Source of the DNA: VAZQ01 sp963739175 | Lineage (GTDB): Bacteria > Pseudomonadota > Alphaproteobacteria > Rhizobiales > Xanthobacteraceae | Length of the DNA stretch: 64,000 nucleotides | Direction of reading: 5' to 3' | Assembly (NCBI GenBank): GCA_963739175.1 | Contig: CAVTZH010000005.1 | Coordinates: 248,001-312,000, forward strand | Part shown: piece by piece, positions 48,954 to 57,631 of the stretch | Numbering within the stretch: the stretch's first letter is position 1 | How the letters are laid out: each line of letters starts with the position of its first letter | Notes under the pieces: model-generated | Told to the model about the DNA's origin: nothing | Databases searched by the model: none | Seen by the model: the letters and a program-made list of their open reading frames with translations, nothing else | Translations under genes and position numbers: made by a program

Positions 48954-49053
48954 GTAGGGTGGGTTAGCGCCGAAAGGCGCGTAACCCACCGATTGAATGC
49001 TCCGCGAGTTTGCTGGTGGGTTACGCGCCCATATGGGCGCTAACCCACCCTAC
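48954..49053. repeat. Long palindromic repeat (GTAGGGTGGGTTAGCGCC type)
   Basis: Arms GTAGGGTGGGTTAGCGCC (48954-48971) and GGCGCTAACCCACCCTAC (49036-49053) match perfectly; inner GCGTAACCCACC and GGTGGGTTACGC arms pair as well. It separates convergent genes and could fold into a very stable RNA. Confidence 0.85.
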
Positions 49054-49074
49054 GATCCGCGACGATGGCGCTCG

Positions 49075-50146
49075 CTACTCCTGCGAACCGCCGCCGCCCT
49101 TCTTGGCGCCGGGCAGCGTCTGCAGGTTGCGCGGCCGGATCGCGTCCTTGACCTTCTCGATCACCTCCGGCGAGGGGCTGACGATGCGGCCGACGATCTG
49201 CTGCAGTTCCTCGCCGCCGATCGGATTGAAATAGAGGTTCGCCTTCTTGGCGGCCTCCAGGAACGCCGGGATCGCGCATGGCGGCGTCGAACGCCTTGCG
49301 CAGCGCCTGCACGCGGGCGGCCGGCACGTCGGGCGCGGTGAGGATCGGGCGTCCGACCGCGGCGTCGCCGGAGACGACTTCGAGGATCTGCTTTTGCTCC
49401 TCGTTCTGCGCCAGCTCGGTCAAGAGCGGCGGGTCGGGCAGATCGGCCTCGCGCCGCGGACCGACCTGGAACAGGATGTTGACCTTGCGCTCCTTGATCC
49501 AGGCTGGGTTGTTCGATTTGAGCGATGCCCAGGAGTCGCTGCCACGGCCGTCAACCTCGCGCCGCTCCAGCGCGATCATGATGTCGCCGCCGCCGGGATA
49601 GCCGGAGACGATCTTGAATTGCGTGCCGAACAGATTGTTGGTGACGGTCGGGTAGATCACCGACGGCGAGCTCGCGCCGCTCGCGCCGATCGCGAGCGGG
49701 CGCTTCTTGGCGTCGTCGACGGTGCGCACGCCGGTCTCGGCCCAGGTGATCATGATGTTGTTGACCGCCACCATGTTGCCGATCCAGTTGAACTGGCGCG
49801 CGTCGAACTGGATGCCGGGCTGGCCGAGCGCCTGGTCGGCGGGCGTGGCCTGGCCCAGCACCGCGAGCACGGTGCCGTCCTTCGGTGCCACTTTGTAGAG
49901 CCAGTTGGCGGCGCTGCGGCTGCCGGCGCCCGGCATGTTCTGCGCGATCACGGTCGGCTTGCCGGGGATGTGCTCGCCGAGGTAACGGGCGAAGAACTTG
50001 CCATAGACGTCGTAGCCGCCGCCGGGCCCATAGCCGATAACGAGCCGCACGGTCTTGCCGCGGTAGAAGTCGGCGACCTCGTCCGCGGATGCTGCCGTTG
50101 TGTTGACGGACAGTAGAGCCGCGAGGGCGGCGATGGTGCGGAACAT
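49075..50146 (-). CDS. Bug/TctC-like solute-binding protein, frameshifted near 49271
   Basis: From ATG 50146 (MFRTIAALAALLSV, signal peptide to TAASA) about 356 residues. FYRGKTVRLVIGYGPGGGYDVYGKFF and AQNMPGAGSRSAANWLY fit the large tripartite-tricarboxylate receptor family. After AMRDP the frame must change (one base removed in CCCGG) to AFLEAAKKANLYFNPIGGEEL, ending GGSQE at TAG 49075-49077. Ligand unknown. It and the next receptor gene run in the same direction. Confidence 0.82.
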
Positions 50147-50251
50147 TGTCAATCTCGTGCGTTGTCGTTCTTGAGGCTTGGGCGCCTTGCCGCGCTCCAT
50201 AGGCAATTTGCAGCGCGCCCGTCAACGCGGCGGAACGTCCGCGGGGAACTG

Positions 50252-51220
50252 TCAGTCGCCCTTGATGCCGTTTTCGCGCACCACGCCGCCCCAGATGCGG
50301 GTCTGCTCGACCTCGAACTTGCGCAGGTCCTCGGGGCTGGTGAGCAGCAGGCTCATCTGCTGGCTCTCGGTGAGCATCCTGGCGGCCTTATCTTCGCGCA
50401 GGCTTTCGACCAGGGCGGTGCGGAAGCGGCCGATGATCTCCTTTGGCGTCTTGGCGGGCGCATAGGCGCCCCACCAGGCATTGGCCTGCGCGCCGGGAAA
50501 TCCTGCTTCGCTGACGGTCTGCACGGTCGCGTGGGCAGCAAGCCGTTGCGCGCCGTGTTGCCACACCGGGCGCAATCGGCCGGCCGCGACTTGAGGTGTC
50601 AGGAGCGCCACGCTTCCGTTGACGAGGTCGATGTGGCCGGCCAGCGCGTCGTTCACCGCCGGCGCGCCGCCGCGATAAGGAACATGCGTGAGCTCGATCC
50701 CGGCGTGCTTGCTGAGCAGGACCATGGCCAGATGCCCGATGCTGCCGCTGCCGACCGAGCCGTAGCTGACCTTGCCGGGAGCCTTCTTGGCGGCGTCGAT
50801 CACGTCCGCCAGGCTCTTGTACGGTTTCGCCGGGTTGGTCGCGACCATGTACGGCGCGGTGCCGATGAGACTGACCGGCTCCAGGTCCTTCTGATTGTCG
50901 AACGGAAAGTTGGGCAGCAGCACCGGGTTGACCGCATGATTGTCGAAGGTGATCAGCCAGGTGCTGCCGTCGGGCGGCGACTTCGCCACGATCGCGGTGC
51001 CGGTCGAGCCCGACGCGCCCGAGCGGTTCTCGACGACGACGCTGACGCCGAGCCGCTGCTGCAGGCCCGCTTGCGCGAGCCGCGCCACCGCATCGACCGA
51101 GCCGCCGGCCGGGAACGGCACGACGATCCGGATCGGCCCCGACGGCCAGGACTGCGCGCGTGCGGCGAACGGCGCGAGCACAGCGCCGGCCACGACCGTT
51201 CGTCTGCTGAGCCTGAGCAT
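50252..51220 (-). CDS. Bug/TctC-family solute-binding protein
   Basis: A 322-residue periplasmic receptor starting MLRLSRRTVVAG; the ATG at 51220 is chosen because AGGGGA lies six bases upstream, while ATG 51226 is too close. A twin-Arg-like SRRTVVAGAVLAPFAARAQ signal precedes WPSGPIRIVVPFPAGGSVDAVARL, ENRSGASGSTGT and VPYRGGAPAVND, the family motifs. Ligand unknown; no TctA/TctB nearby. Confidence 0.9.
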   Translation of the reverse strand: MLRLSRRTVVAGAVLAPFAARAQSWPSGPIRIVVPFPAGGSVDAVARLAQAGLQQRLGVSVVVENRSGASGSTGTAIVAKSPPDGSTWLITFDNHAVNPVLLPNFPFDNQKDLEPVSLIGTAPYMVATNPAKPYKSLADVIDAAKKAPGKVSYGSVGSGSIGHLAMVLLSKHAGIELTHVPYRGGAPAVNDALAGHIDLVNGSVALLTPQVAAGRLRPVWQHGAQRLAAHATVQTVSEAGFPGAQANAWWGAYAPAKTPKEIIGRFRTALVESLREDKAARMLTESQQMSLLLTSPEDLRKFEVEQTRIWGGVVRENGIKGD

Positions 51221-51366
51221 TTCCATTCCCCTGGACATCGTTGTTGGTTGGACGAAAGCATAGCGGTCCTGCGACCCCAAATCCAATGACAGGGGCGGCC
51301 GGCCCGGCTAGGTTGCGGCGTTCGGATGGCCATAGTGCCGCACCCACCCCCGCGACAGGTCCCATC

Positions 51367-52071
51367 ATGGCGAGCGACTTCGAAGACCACTGCTGGAAGG
51401 ACATCGTCACCCCCGACATCCTCGAGGTCTATGCGCACTACGAGCGCAAGATTTCGATCGGCCCCAATGCCGCGCTGCTGGCGATCGACCTCTACGAATG
51501 CGTCTATGCCGGCGGGCCGAAGCCGCCGGCCGAGCTTGCCAAGACCTATCCGAATTCCTGTGGCGAATACGCCTATGCCGCGATCGAGCCGACGCAGCGC
51601 CTGTTCGCGGCGGCGCGCGCAGCGGGGTTGCCGATCTTTTATTCGACCGGTGACACCCGCGCGGCGAGCCGTCCGGGTTTCGTCGCCGCCACCAAGCGCA
51701 ACCGGCCGCCGCTTAACCCCAACGACTATTCGATCCGCCCGGAATTCAAGCCGCAGGCCGGCGACGTGGTCATCACCAAGCAGCGCGCCAGCGTGTTCTT
51801 CGGCACGCCGTTGACCGCGCATCTGACGCAGCTTGGCATCCAGACGCTGATCGTGTGCGGCGAAAGCACCTCGGGCTGCGTGCGCGCGACCGCGGTCGAC
51901 GCCTATTCGCACGGCTATCAGGTCGTGCTGGTCGAGGAATGCTGCTTCGACCGCAGCCTGCTGTCGCACAAGGTCAACCTGTTCGACATGCACCACAAAT
52001 ATGTGGACGTGATGCACGTCGGCGAGGTGCTTGCGCATCTCGACGGCCTCAAGGTGAAGAAGGCGAGCTGA
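51367..52071 (+). CDS. Isochorismatase-like cysteine hydrolase
   Basis: A 234-residue enzyme with the family triad Asp41 (LLAIDLYE), Lys138 (VITKQRAS) and Cys171 (ESTSGCVRAT). Such enzymes hydrolyse amide or ester bonds, for example N-carbamoylsarcosine, nicotinamide or ureidoacrylate. Starts at MASDFED, inside a longer open frame. It heads a three-gene unit with a Bug receptor and a cupin-like gene, which suggests uptake and hydrolysis of one amide or organic acid. Confidence 0.88.
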   Translation: MASDFEDHCWKDIVTPDILEVYAHYERKISIGPNAALLAIDLYECVYAGGPKPPAELAKTYPNSCGEYAYAAIEPTQRLFAAARAAGLPIFYSTGDTRAASRPGFVAATKRNRPPLNPNDYSIRPEFKPQAGDVVITKQRASVFFGTPLTAHLTQLGIQTLIVCGESTSGCVRATAVDAYSHGYQVVLVEECCFDRSLLSHKVNLFDMHHKYVDVMHVGEVLAHLDGLKVKKAS

Positions 52072-52109
52072 TCCGCTTGCTAAGCGCGTGAGTTTGTAAG
52101 GAGACGATG

Positions 52110-53102
52110 ATGACCAGGAAGACCGGGATCACCCGCCGGATGTTCTCGACCTCGGCGCTGGCGGCCGCCGCGGCGACGAGCGTGCCTTATGTGGCGCGCG
52201 CGCAAGCCTACCCGACCCGTCCGGTGCGCTTGATCCTGCCATTCGGAGCCGGCGGCGTCGCCGACGCGACCTCGCGGCTCGCCGCCGACAAGCTCGGCGA
52301 CATCCTGAAGCAGCGCTTCGTGGTCGAGAACATGCCGGGCCCCGGCGGCATCGCGGCGGCGCGCGCCATGATCACCGCCGCGCCCGACGGCTATACGCTC
52401 GGCCTCATCACCAACGGCACCGCGATCAGCCAGGCGATCTACAAGCAGTATCCCTTCGACCTGGTGAAGGACCTTGCCCCGATTTCGGCGCTCGGCAATT
52501 TCGAGCTGGTGTTCGCGACCGGCGCTGACTCGCCCTACAAGACCATGGCCGATCTGCTCAAGGCGGCGCGCGAGCAGCCGGGCAAGCTCAACATGGGCAC
52601 CATTGCCGTGGGCAGCACGCAGCATCTCGGCGCCGAGCTGCTCCGCTCCCTCGCCAAGCTCGACATCCAGCTCATTCCGTACAAGACCACGCCCGACGTG
52701 ATCGTCGGGACCATTCGCAACGACATCCAGATGATGACCGACTTCTATGCGGCCATGAACGCGGTCGTCAGCGAGAAGAAGCTGCGCCCGCTCGCGACCT
52801 CCGGCCCCAAGCGCTCGGCCTTCCTGCCGGATGTGCCCACGGTCGCCGAAGCCGGCGTGCCTGGCTACGAGGTGCTGTCCTGGAACGGCCTCGGCGCTCC
52901 CGCCGCGACACCGCAGCCGATCCTCGACACGCTCAACAAGGCCGTGCGCGAAGTGCTCGCCATGCCGGACGTGATCAAGCGCTACGCGGATCTCGGCATC
53001 ACGGCTCAGGCGAGCTCCGGCGAAGAGCTGCGCAAGCGGCTGGCGAGCGAGATCAAGAAGTGGTCCGGGGTCATCGACAGCGCGAAGATTCCGCGGCTGT
53101 AA
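52110..53102 (+). CDS. Bug/TctC-family solute-binding protein
   Basis: About 330 residues with a twin-Arg-like signal (TRRMFSTSALAAAAATSVPYVARAQ) and the motifs YPTRPVRLILPFGAGGVADATSRL, ENMPGPGGIAAAR and PDVPTVAEAGVPGYEV. Two ATGs lie at 52107 and 52110; the second has six bases from AAGGAG and was chosen. Its TAA overlaps the ATG of the next gene by one base. Placed between the hydrolase and cupin-like genes. Confidence 0.9.
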   Translation: MTRKTGITRRMFSTSALAAAAATSVPYVARAQAYPTRPVRLILPFGAGGVADATSRLAADKLGDILKQRFVVENMPGPGGIAAARAMITAAPDGYTLGLITNGTAISQAIYKQYPFDLVKDLAPISALGNFELVFATGADSPYKTMADLLKAAREQPGKLNMGTIAVGSTQHLGAELLRSLAKLDIQLIPYKTTPDVIVGTIRNDIQMMTDFYAAMNAVVSEKKLRPLATSGPKRSAFLPDVPTVAEAGVPGYEVLSWNGLGAPAATPQPILDTLNKAVREVLAMPDVIKRYADLGITAQASSGEELRKRLASEIKKWSGVIDSAKIPRL

Positions 53103-53750
53103 TGCCCACATTCCTGCGTCTCTACGAAGACATCCTGGCCGGCGGCGCCGACGACATGCGCCTGCCGGCGTTGCCGCGCATGGTTTTCGTCGTGCATGGC
53201 GCCGCCACCATCGGCGGACAGACCTTCGCCGACGGCGAGGCCTGGGCCGGGGAGGGCGCGGCCACGCTCACGCCCGGGCAACACGGCCTCACCGCCTGGC
53301 GCTTCGAGGTGGCACAGGACGGCGCGGCCGCCGGCGCGATCCCCGGCGTGTCGCGGCTGAAGCTCTCGGCTACGCTCGAAACGCTGCCGCAGGGCGAGCT
53401 CCTGCTGCGTGGCGACAGCGTGGCATTCCCGCCCGGCGGCTGCGCCTATCTGCACCGGCACCAGGGCCCCGGCATCCGCTGCCTGGTCGAAGGCGGCATC
53501 CGCATCGACACCCACGGCCGCTCGACCAGCTACGGCCCCGGCGGCGCCTGGTACGAGAGCGGGCCCGGACGGCGTGTTCGCGCAAGGTGCCATGGACCGC
53601 CCGTCGCGGTTCGTGCGGGTGATGGTGCTGCCGCGCGCGCTGATCGGGAAGAGCTCGATCGAGTATCTGAACGAAGCGGACAAGGCGAAGCCGAAATCGC
53701 AGTCCTACAAAATCTTCGCCGACATTCCGATCGCGTTCAAACCAGCGTAG
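53102..53750 (+). CDS. Cupin-like protein, frameshifted near 53571
   Basis: MPTFLRLYEDILAGGADDMR to GAWYESGP in one frame, then DGVFAQGAMDRPSRFVRVMVLP in the next after dropping one base in the GGGCCC run; about 215 residues. HRHQGPGIRCLVEGGIRIDTHG looks like a cupin with His/Glu metal positions, and an earlier repeat of the beta pattern suggests two cupin halves. The start overlaps the receptor stop (TAATG). It may bind or isomerise the same compound as its operon partners. Confidence 0.7.
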
Positions 53751-53844
53751 CGCGTGTACTCTTAAGCCACTGTTGGGACATCGCTCACTGAACGGTTTTC
53801 GGCGATGAAGCGGTGAGATAGCCGACTGTGGCAATCCACGGCAT

Positions 53845-55416
53845 TTATTCGGGCACGCCGGCCTTGCGCAATCCCACGATGAGCTGCTGGCGGTCGACAT
53901 CCCGGCGGAACGGATAGTGGCCGCATATCTTGGCGATGCTCACGTCCGGATCGATCAGCAGATATGCGCGCAGCACCCGCTGTGCCTCATCGGCGTGCCC
54001 GCACATTCCATTGGAGGCTAATGCCATCCGAAGGGCGGGTTGCAAGTTTGGCTTGAGACGCAAGGCCGTCGCGGCCCACTCGGATGCTTCGCTGTAGCGG
54101 GCGCCGACGAAATGCGCGAACGCCATGGCAGTCTGAGTCATAAAAACACGAGGGTCGAGCGGATCGAGCCGGATTACATTGTTCAAGCTTTCGATCGCTC
54201 CTTCCGCGTCACCGGCGTATCCGCGAACCCAGCCGCTTCGCTGCCAGGCGGTGGCGAGATTGACATCGAGGTCAAGCGCGCGATTGGTGAGCCACAGGGC
54301 GCGGTCGACGTCCTTGAAGAAAAAAGCGTGCACGTGGCCCGCCCAGGCAAGCGCCACAGGATCGTTGGCTCCAATTTCGGTCGCGGCATCGACCAGCCGG
54401 GCAATCTCCTTCTCGTCGAAGTTCGATTCCCAGTTGTTGACCTTGGTGAAGAAATGGCAGGACGCTGCCAGGCCATAGGCCGTCGAGTAGTCGCGATCCT
54501 TCTCGATCGCGGCGTAGAAATGCTGCAACGCCTTTGCATTCCCCTCTTTCGTCCACTGATGCCAACTGGCGAGGCCGCGAAGATAGAGGTCATAGGCGTC
54601 CAGATCGTCGGTTGCGGCATTCTTGATGCGATCAATCTCGGCCCTCTCAAGGCGCGGCGCGATTGCGCCCACCACGCGCGTGACGATCCGGTCCTGCAGG
54701 TCGAAGATATCGGCGACATCGCCATCGAATCGATCGGCCCACAGGTGGTGGCCGGATGCAGCCTCGATCAATTGCGCGGTGACGCGCACGCGGCCTCCCG
54801 ACTTGCGCACGCTGCCTTCGAGCACGTAACGCACGCCAAGCTCGCGCCCGACCCGCTTGATGTCGATCCCGCTTCCCTTGTAGGTGAATGACGAATTGCG
54901 GGCGATGACGAAGAAGGCGCGGTTGCGCGACAACGCGGTGGTGATGTCCTCGACAATTCCGTCGCTGAAGTAGTCCTGTTCCGGATCGCCGCTGAGATTC
55001 GAGAACGGCAAAATGGCGATCGAGGGACGATCGGGGAGCGGCAGGGTAGGAGCCTCACGGTTCGGCCCGATCGCGGTCGGGGGATCCTGGTGCCGGTCAC
55101 GCGTGATCAAGCCGGCAAACAAATAGCCGCGCCGAGGAACGGTCTTCACAATGCGATGGCCGCCATCCTCGAGCACTTCGCGGATATCGTGGATGCATTG
55201 GACGAGGGAATCGTCCGTTACGGAAATTCCCGGCCAGACTTCTTGGAATAGCTCCTCTTTCGAGACTGTCCGTCCTGGGTTTCTGGCCAGATAACACAAA
55301 ACCTCCATCGCCTGCGGCCGAAGCTGAAGGGGCCGACCGTCGCACTCAAGCGAACGTCGGTCCGCGTCGAGCGCGAAATGCCCAAACTGGAAGGTGCGGG
55401 GAATGACGTTGTCCAA
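53845..55416 (-). CDS. OmpR-type winged-helix regulator with TolB-like and TPR domains
   Basis: A 523-residue protein. Residues 1-100 form an OmpR/CadC-type winged helix (FGHFALDADRRSLECDGRPLQLRPQAMEVLCYLARNPGRTVSKEELFQEVWPG...VKTVPRRGYLF). Then comes a domain often fused to adenylate cyclases (IAILPFSNLSGDPEQDYFSDGIVEDITTALSR to DIFDLQDRI), and TPR-like repeats to the end. No cyclase domain and no clear membrane helix are seen. It is divergent from the haloperoxidase gene and likely controls it. Confidence 0.87.
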   Translation of the reverse strand: MDNVIPRTFQFGHFALDADRRSLECDGRPLQLRPQAMEVLCYLARNPGRTVSKEELFQEVWPGISVTDDSLVQCIHDIREVLEDGGHRIVKTVPRRGYLFAGLITRDRHQDPPTAIGPNREAPTLPLPDRPSIAILPFSNLSGDPEQDYFSDGIVEDITTALSRNRAFFVIARNSSFTYKGSGIDIKRVGRELGVRYVLEGSVRKSGGRVRVTAQLIEAASGHHLWADRFDGDVADIFDLQDRIVTRVVGAIAPRLERAEIDRIKNAATDDLDAYDLYLRGLASWHQWTKEGNAKALQHFYAAIEKDRDYSTAYGLAASCHFFTKVNNWESNFDEKEIARLVDAATEIGANDPVALAWAGHVHAFFFKDVDRALWLTNRALDLDVNLATAWQRSGWVRGYAGDAEGAIESLNNVIRLDPLDPRVFMTQTAMAFAHFVGARYSEASEWAATALRLKPNLQPALRMALASNGMCGHADEAQRVLRAYLLIDPDVSIAKICGHYPFRRDVDRQQLIVGLRKAGVPE

Positions 55417-55450
55417 CCCGGTCTCTCAATGCCTCGGCTGCAGCCGTCAA

Positions 55451-55489
55451 TTTTCGTTTATTTTCGTTGGTTTTCAACTCCTTTTCGTG
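55451..55489. promoter_or_regulatory. 10-bp-phased TTTTCG repeats (candidate operator)
   Basis: TTTTCGTT at 55451 and 55461, TTTTCAAC at 55471, and TTTTCGTG at 55482 follow one another at 10-11 bp. OmpR-family winged helices bind direct repeats with this spacing, and such a protein is encoded just to the left. The site lies 35 bp from that gene's start and about 120 bp from the haloperoxidase start. It could also be a bend-forming T-tract array. Confidence 0.5.
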
Positions 55490-55605
55490 ACTCCCAGGTC
55501 CGGATCCCAGCAACCTTTGAGCGCGCATGTGGCCCGCACGGGTCGGGGCCGATGCAACCGGAATGCTCAAGCACAGCGGCCAACCTCGCATAGGGAAGAT
55601 TGCAT

Positions 55606-56853
55606 ATGAAACAGACATCAAGGTTCAACATGCTGGCACTTTTGCTGGGCGTCTTCGCCGCGATGCTGTTTACAACTCCGGCACGCAGCGACGTGATCAT
55701 GCGCTGGAATGCGACGGCCGACGACATAGCTACGGAGAAGGGAACTGGGACTCCGGAGCATGGGCGCGGGCTGGCAATGCTTCATCTCGCCATGTTCGAG
55801 GCCGTGAACGCCATCGAGCGCCGCTATAACCCTTACAAATTGAAGCTTTCGGCGGAACGCGGCACGTCGAAGGAAGCCGCGGCAGCCTCGGCCGGCTACC
55901 ATGTCCTCTTGCAGCTTCATCCGGACCAGAAGTCCAGGCTCGAAGCGACCCTCGCGAAATTGCTGGCCGAAATTTCGGAAGGCGATCTCAAGGCAAGGGG
56001 GATCGAACTTGGGAGGCAAGCGGCCATCCAGATGATCGCCTCGCAGGCGAATGACCGCAGCAGCGCCTCGGAAAGCTATCGTTACGTTACGCAGCCCGGA
56101 GTTTATGTGCCGACCGCCATCGTCGCCAGTTCCACGGTGGGCGGTTGGACCCCGTGGGTCATGAGCAGCGGATCGCAATTTCGACCCGGGCCGCCGCCAG
56201 CGCTCAATTCCGAGACCTGGACGCGTGACCTTAATGAAGTCCGCGAACTCGGCGCGCGCAACAGCACCAAGCGCACGGCCGAACAGACAAATATCGGACG
56301 GTTCTGGTTCCTCACGGGTGCGCGAAGCTACAATCCCGTCGTCCAGCAGATGGCAACGGCCAAAAACCTGGACCTCGTGGACAATGCTCGCCTCTTTGCC
56401 CTGGTCGCGATGGCCGGAATGGACGCCTACATCGCCGTCTTCGACGCGAAGTACCACTACAACTTCTGGCGACCGATAACGGCGATCCGCAACGCCGATC
56501 AAACCGGCAACAAGTCGACGCCGCGCGACCCATCTTGGCTACCGCTTGGCAATACGCCGATGCATCCCGAATATCCTTGCGCCCATTGCATTACCTCAGG
56601 TGCAGTGTCGGCCGTCCTCCAAGGCGTGATCGGCGAAATCGCCGGCGAGATAACCCTGACAAGCCCAACCGCGCCTGGCGTCACCCGCCGCTGGACACGG
56701 CTACAAGATTATCGCGACGAGGTCGCGCTCGCCCGTATCTACGGAGGCTTCCACTACCGCTTCTCCAACCTGGTCGGAACGGACATGGGAACGAAGATCG
56801 GCCAAATGACGATCGCGACTCAACTGCGGCCGATCAGCCTGGCCAAGCCATAA
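55606..56853 (+). CDS. Vanadium-dependent haloperoxidase-like (PAP2 superfamily) protein
   Basis: A 415-residue exported protein (signal peptide to about residue 28). The vanadate/phosphate pocket is visible: Lys282 and Arg289 in AKYHYNFWRPITAIR, His327 in HPEYPCAHC and Arg377/His383 in ARIYGGFHYR. The usual P-S-G-H is P-C-A-H here. The DNA start has GGGAAG seven bases upstream. It may oxidise halides with H2O2 or be a phosphatase relative. Divergent from a winged-helix regulator. Confidence 0.85.
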   Translation: MKQTSRFNMLALLLGVFAAMLFTTPARSDVIMRWNATADDIATEKGTGTPEHGRGLAMLHLAMFEAVNAIERRYNPYKLKLSAERGTSKEAAAASAGYHVLLQLHPDQKSRLEATLAKLLAEISEGDLKARGIELGRQAAIQMIASQANDRSSASESYRYVTQPGVYVPTAIVASSTVGGWTPWVMSSGSQFRPGPPPALNSETWTRDLNEVRELGARNSTKRTAEQTNIGRFWFLTGARSYNPVVQQMATAKNLDLVDNARLFALVAMAGMDAYIAVFDAKYHYNFWRPITAIRNADQTGNKSTPRDPSWLPLGNTPMHPEYPCAHCITSGAVSAVLQGVIGEIAGEITLTSPTAPGVTRRWTRLQDYRDEVALARIYGGFHYRFSNLVGTDMGTKIGQMTIATQLRPISLAKP

Positions 56854-56984
56854 CGCTGAGCGAGACAGGAAACCGATGGGCCGGTTTGTTGCGGCATCGG
56901 ACCGTCCAAGCTCCTGAAGTTGTGACGAAACATATCCTCCCCATTCGAGTTGGCGCCACACAGGCTCGAGTGAAGGAGTTCCCT

Positions 56985-57584
56985 ATGCGTAAAGCGTTCT
57001 TAAGCTGTGTTGCGGCGGCAGCGATAGCTGTCGCTGCTGCTGCGCCAGCCATGGCTCAGAAAGGAGGGGGCAGCGGCGGAGGAGGACCGAGTGCCGGTGG
57101 TGGAGGCGGGGGTAGTGGAGGCGCGAGCGCCGGTGGTGGAGGAGGATCGAGCGCCGGTGGTGGCGGAGGCGGCGGTGGCGGTCCCAGCATCGGCGGCGGT
57201 GGTGGCGGGCGCGGCGGTGGTGGTCCCGGCATCAGCGGCGGTGGCGGCGGCCGTGCCGGTGGTGGTCCCGGCATCAGCGGTGGCGGCCCGCGGATGGGCA
57301 GTGGCGGCTCTGGTCCGAGCATTCGCGGTGAGGCCGGTCCGCGTGCCGGCGGTGGCGCGCAGTTCAGCCAGCGCGGCAGCGGCAACTGGAATCGTGGCGG
57401 GGATTGGCGTGGCCACCGGCATGGGCACGGGCACCGCCACTTTCGTCCCGGATTTGCCTTCGGGTTCGGCGGCTACGACGACTATGGCTACGCCTACGCC
57501 CAGCCGGCCTGCGAGTACGTGCGTGTACGTCACGTTCGTCCGAACGGCCGTGTGGCGTGGCGGACCGTCGAGCGCTGCTACTGA
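56985..57584 (+). CDS. Secreted glycine-rich protein
   Basis: A 199-residue protein with a signal peptide (RKAFLSCVAAAAIAVAAAAPAMAQ), about 100 residues of Gly-rich low complexity (GGG, with Ser, Pro, Ala), a His-rich segment (HRHGHGHRHF) that could bind metal, and a compact C-terminal domain with two Cys (CEYVRVRHVRPNGRVAWRTVERCY). Position suggests an exported surface or metal-binding protein. A strong GAAGGAG RBS precedes it. A terminator follows. Confidence 0.75.
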   Translation: MRKAFLSCVAAAAIAVAAAAPAMAQKGGGSGGGGPSAGGGGGGSGGASAGGGGGSSAGGGGGGGGGPSIGGGGGGRGGGGPGISGGGGGRAGGGPGISGGGPRMGSGGSGPSIRGEAGPRAGGGAQFSQRGSGNWNRGGDWRGHRHGHGHRHFRPGFAFGFGGYDDYGYAYAQPACEYVRVRHVRPNGRVAWRTVERCY

Positions 57585-57601
57585 GCGAGTGATTTGAGCG
57601 G

Positions 57602-57631
57602 GAGGGCCTCCGAGCAAAACTCGGAGCCCTC
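57602..57631 (+). terminator. Rho-independent-like terminator hairpin
   Basis: GAGGG, one bulged C, CTCCGAG, loop CAAAA, then CTCGGAG and CCCTC form a 12-bp stem 18 bases after the glycine-rich gene. The T-run is weak (CTGCGTTGG). Confidence 0.65.

Noticed and set aside
57050..57350. Possible CRISPR or tandem array in the Gly-rich gene
   Set aside because: The repeats are short GGN codon repeats inside an intact reading frame with a signal peptide, not spacer-separated repeats.
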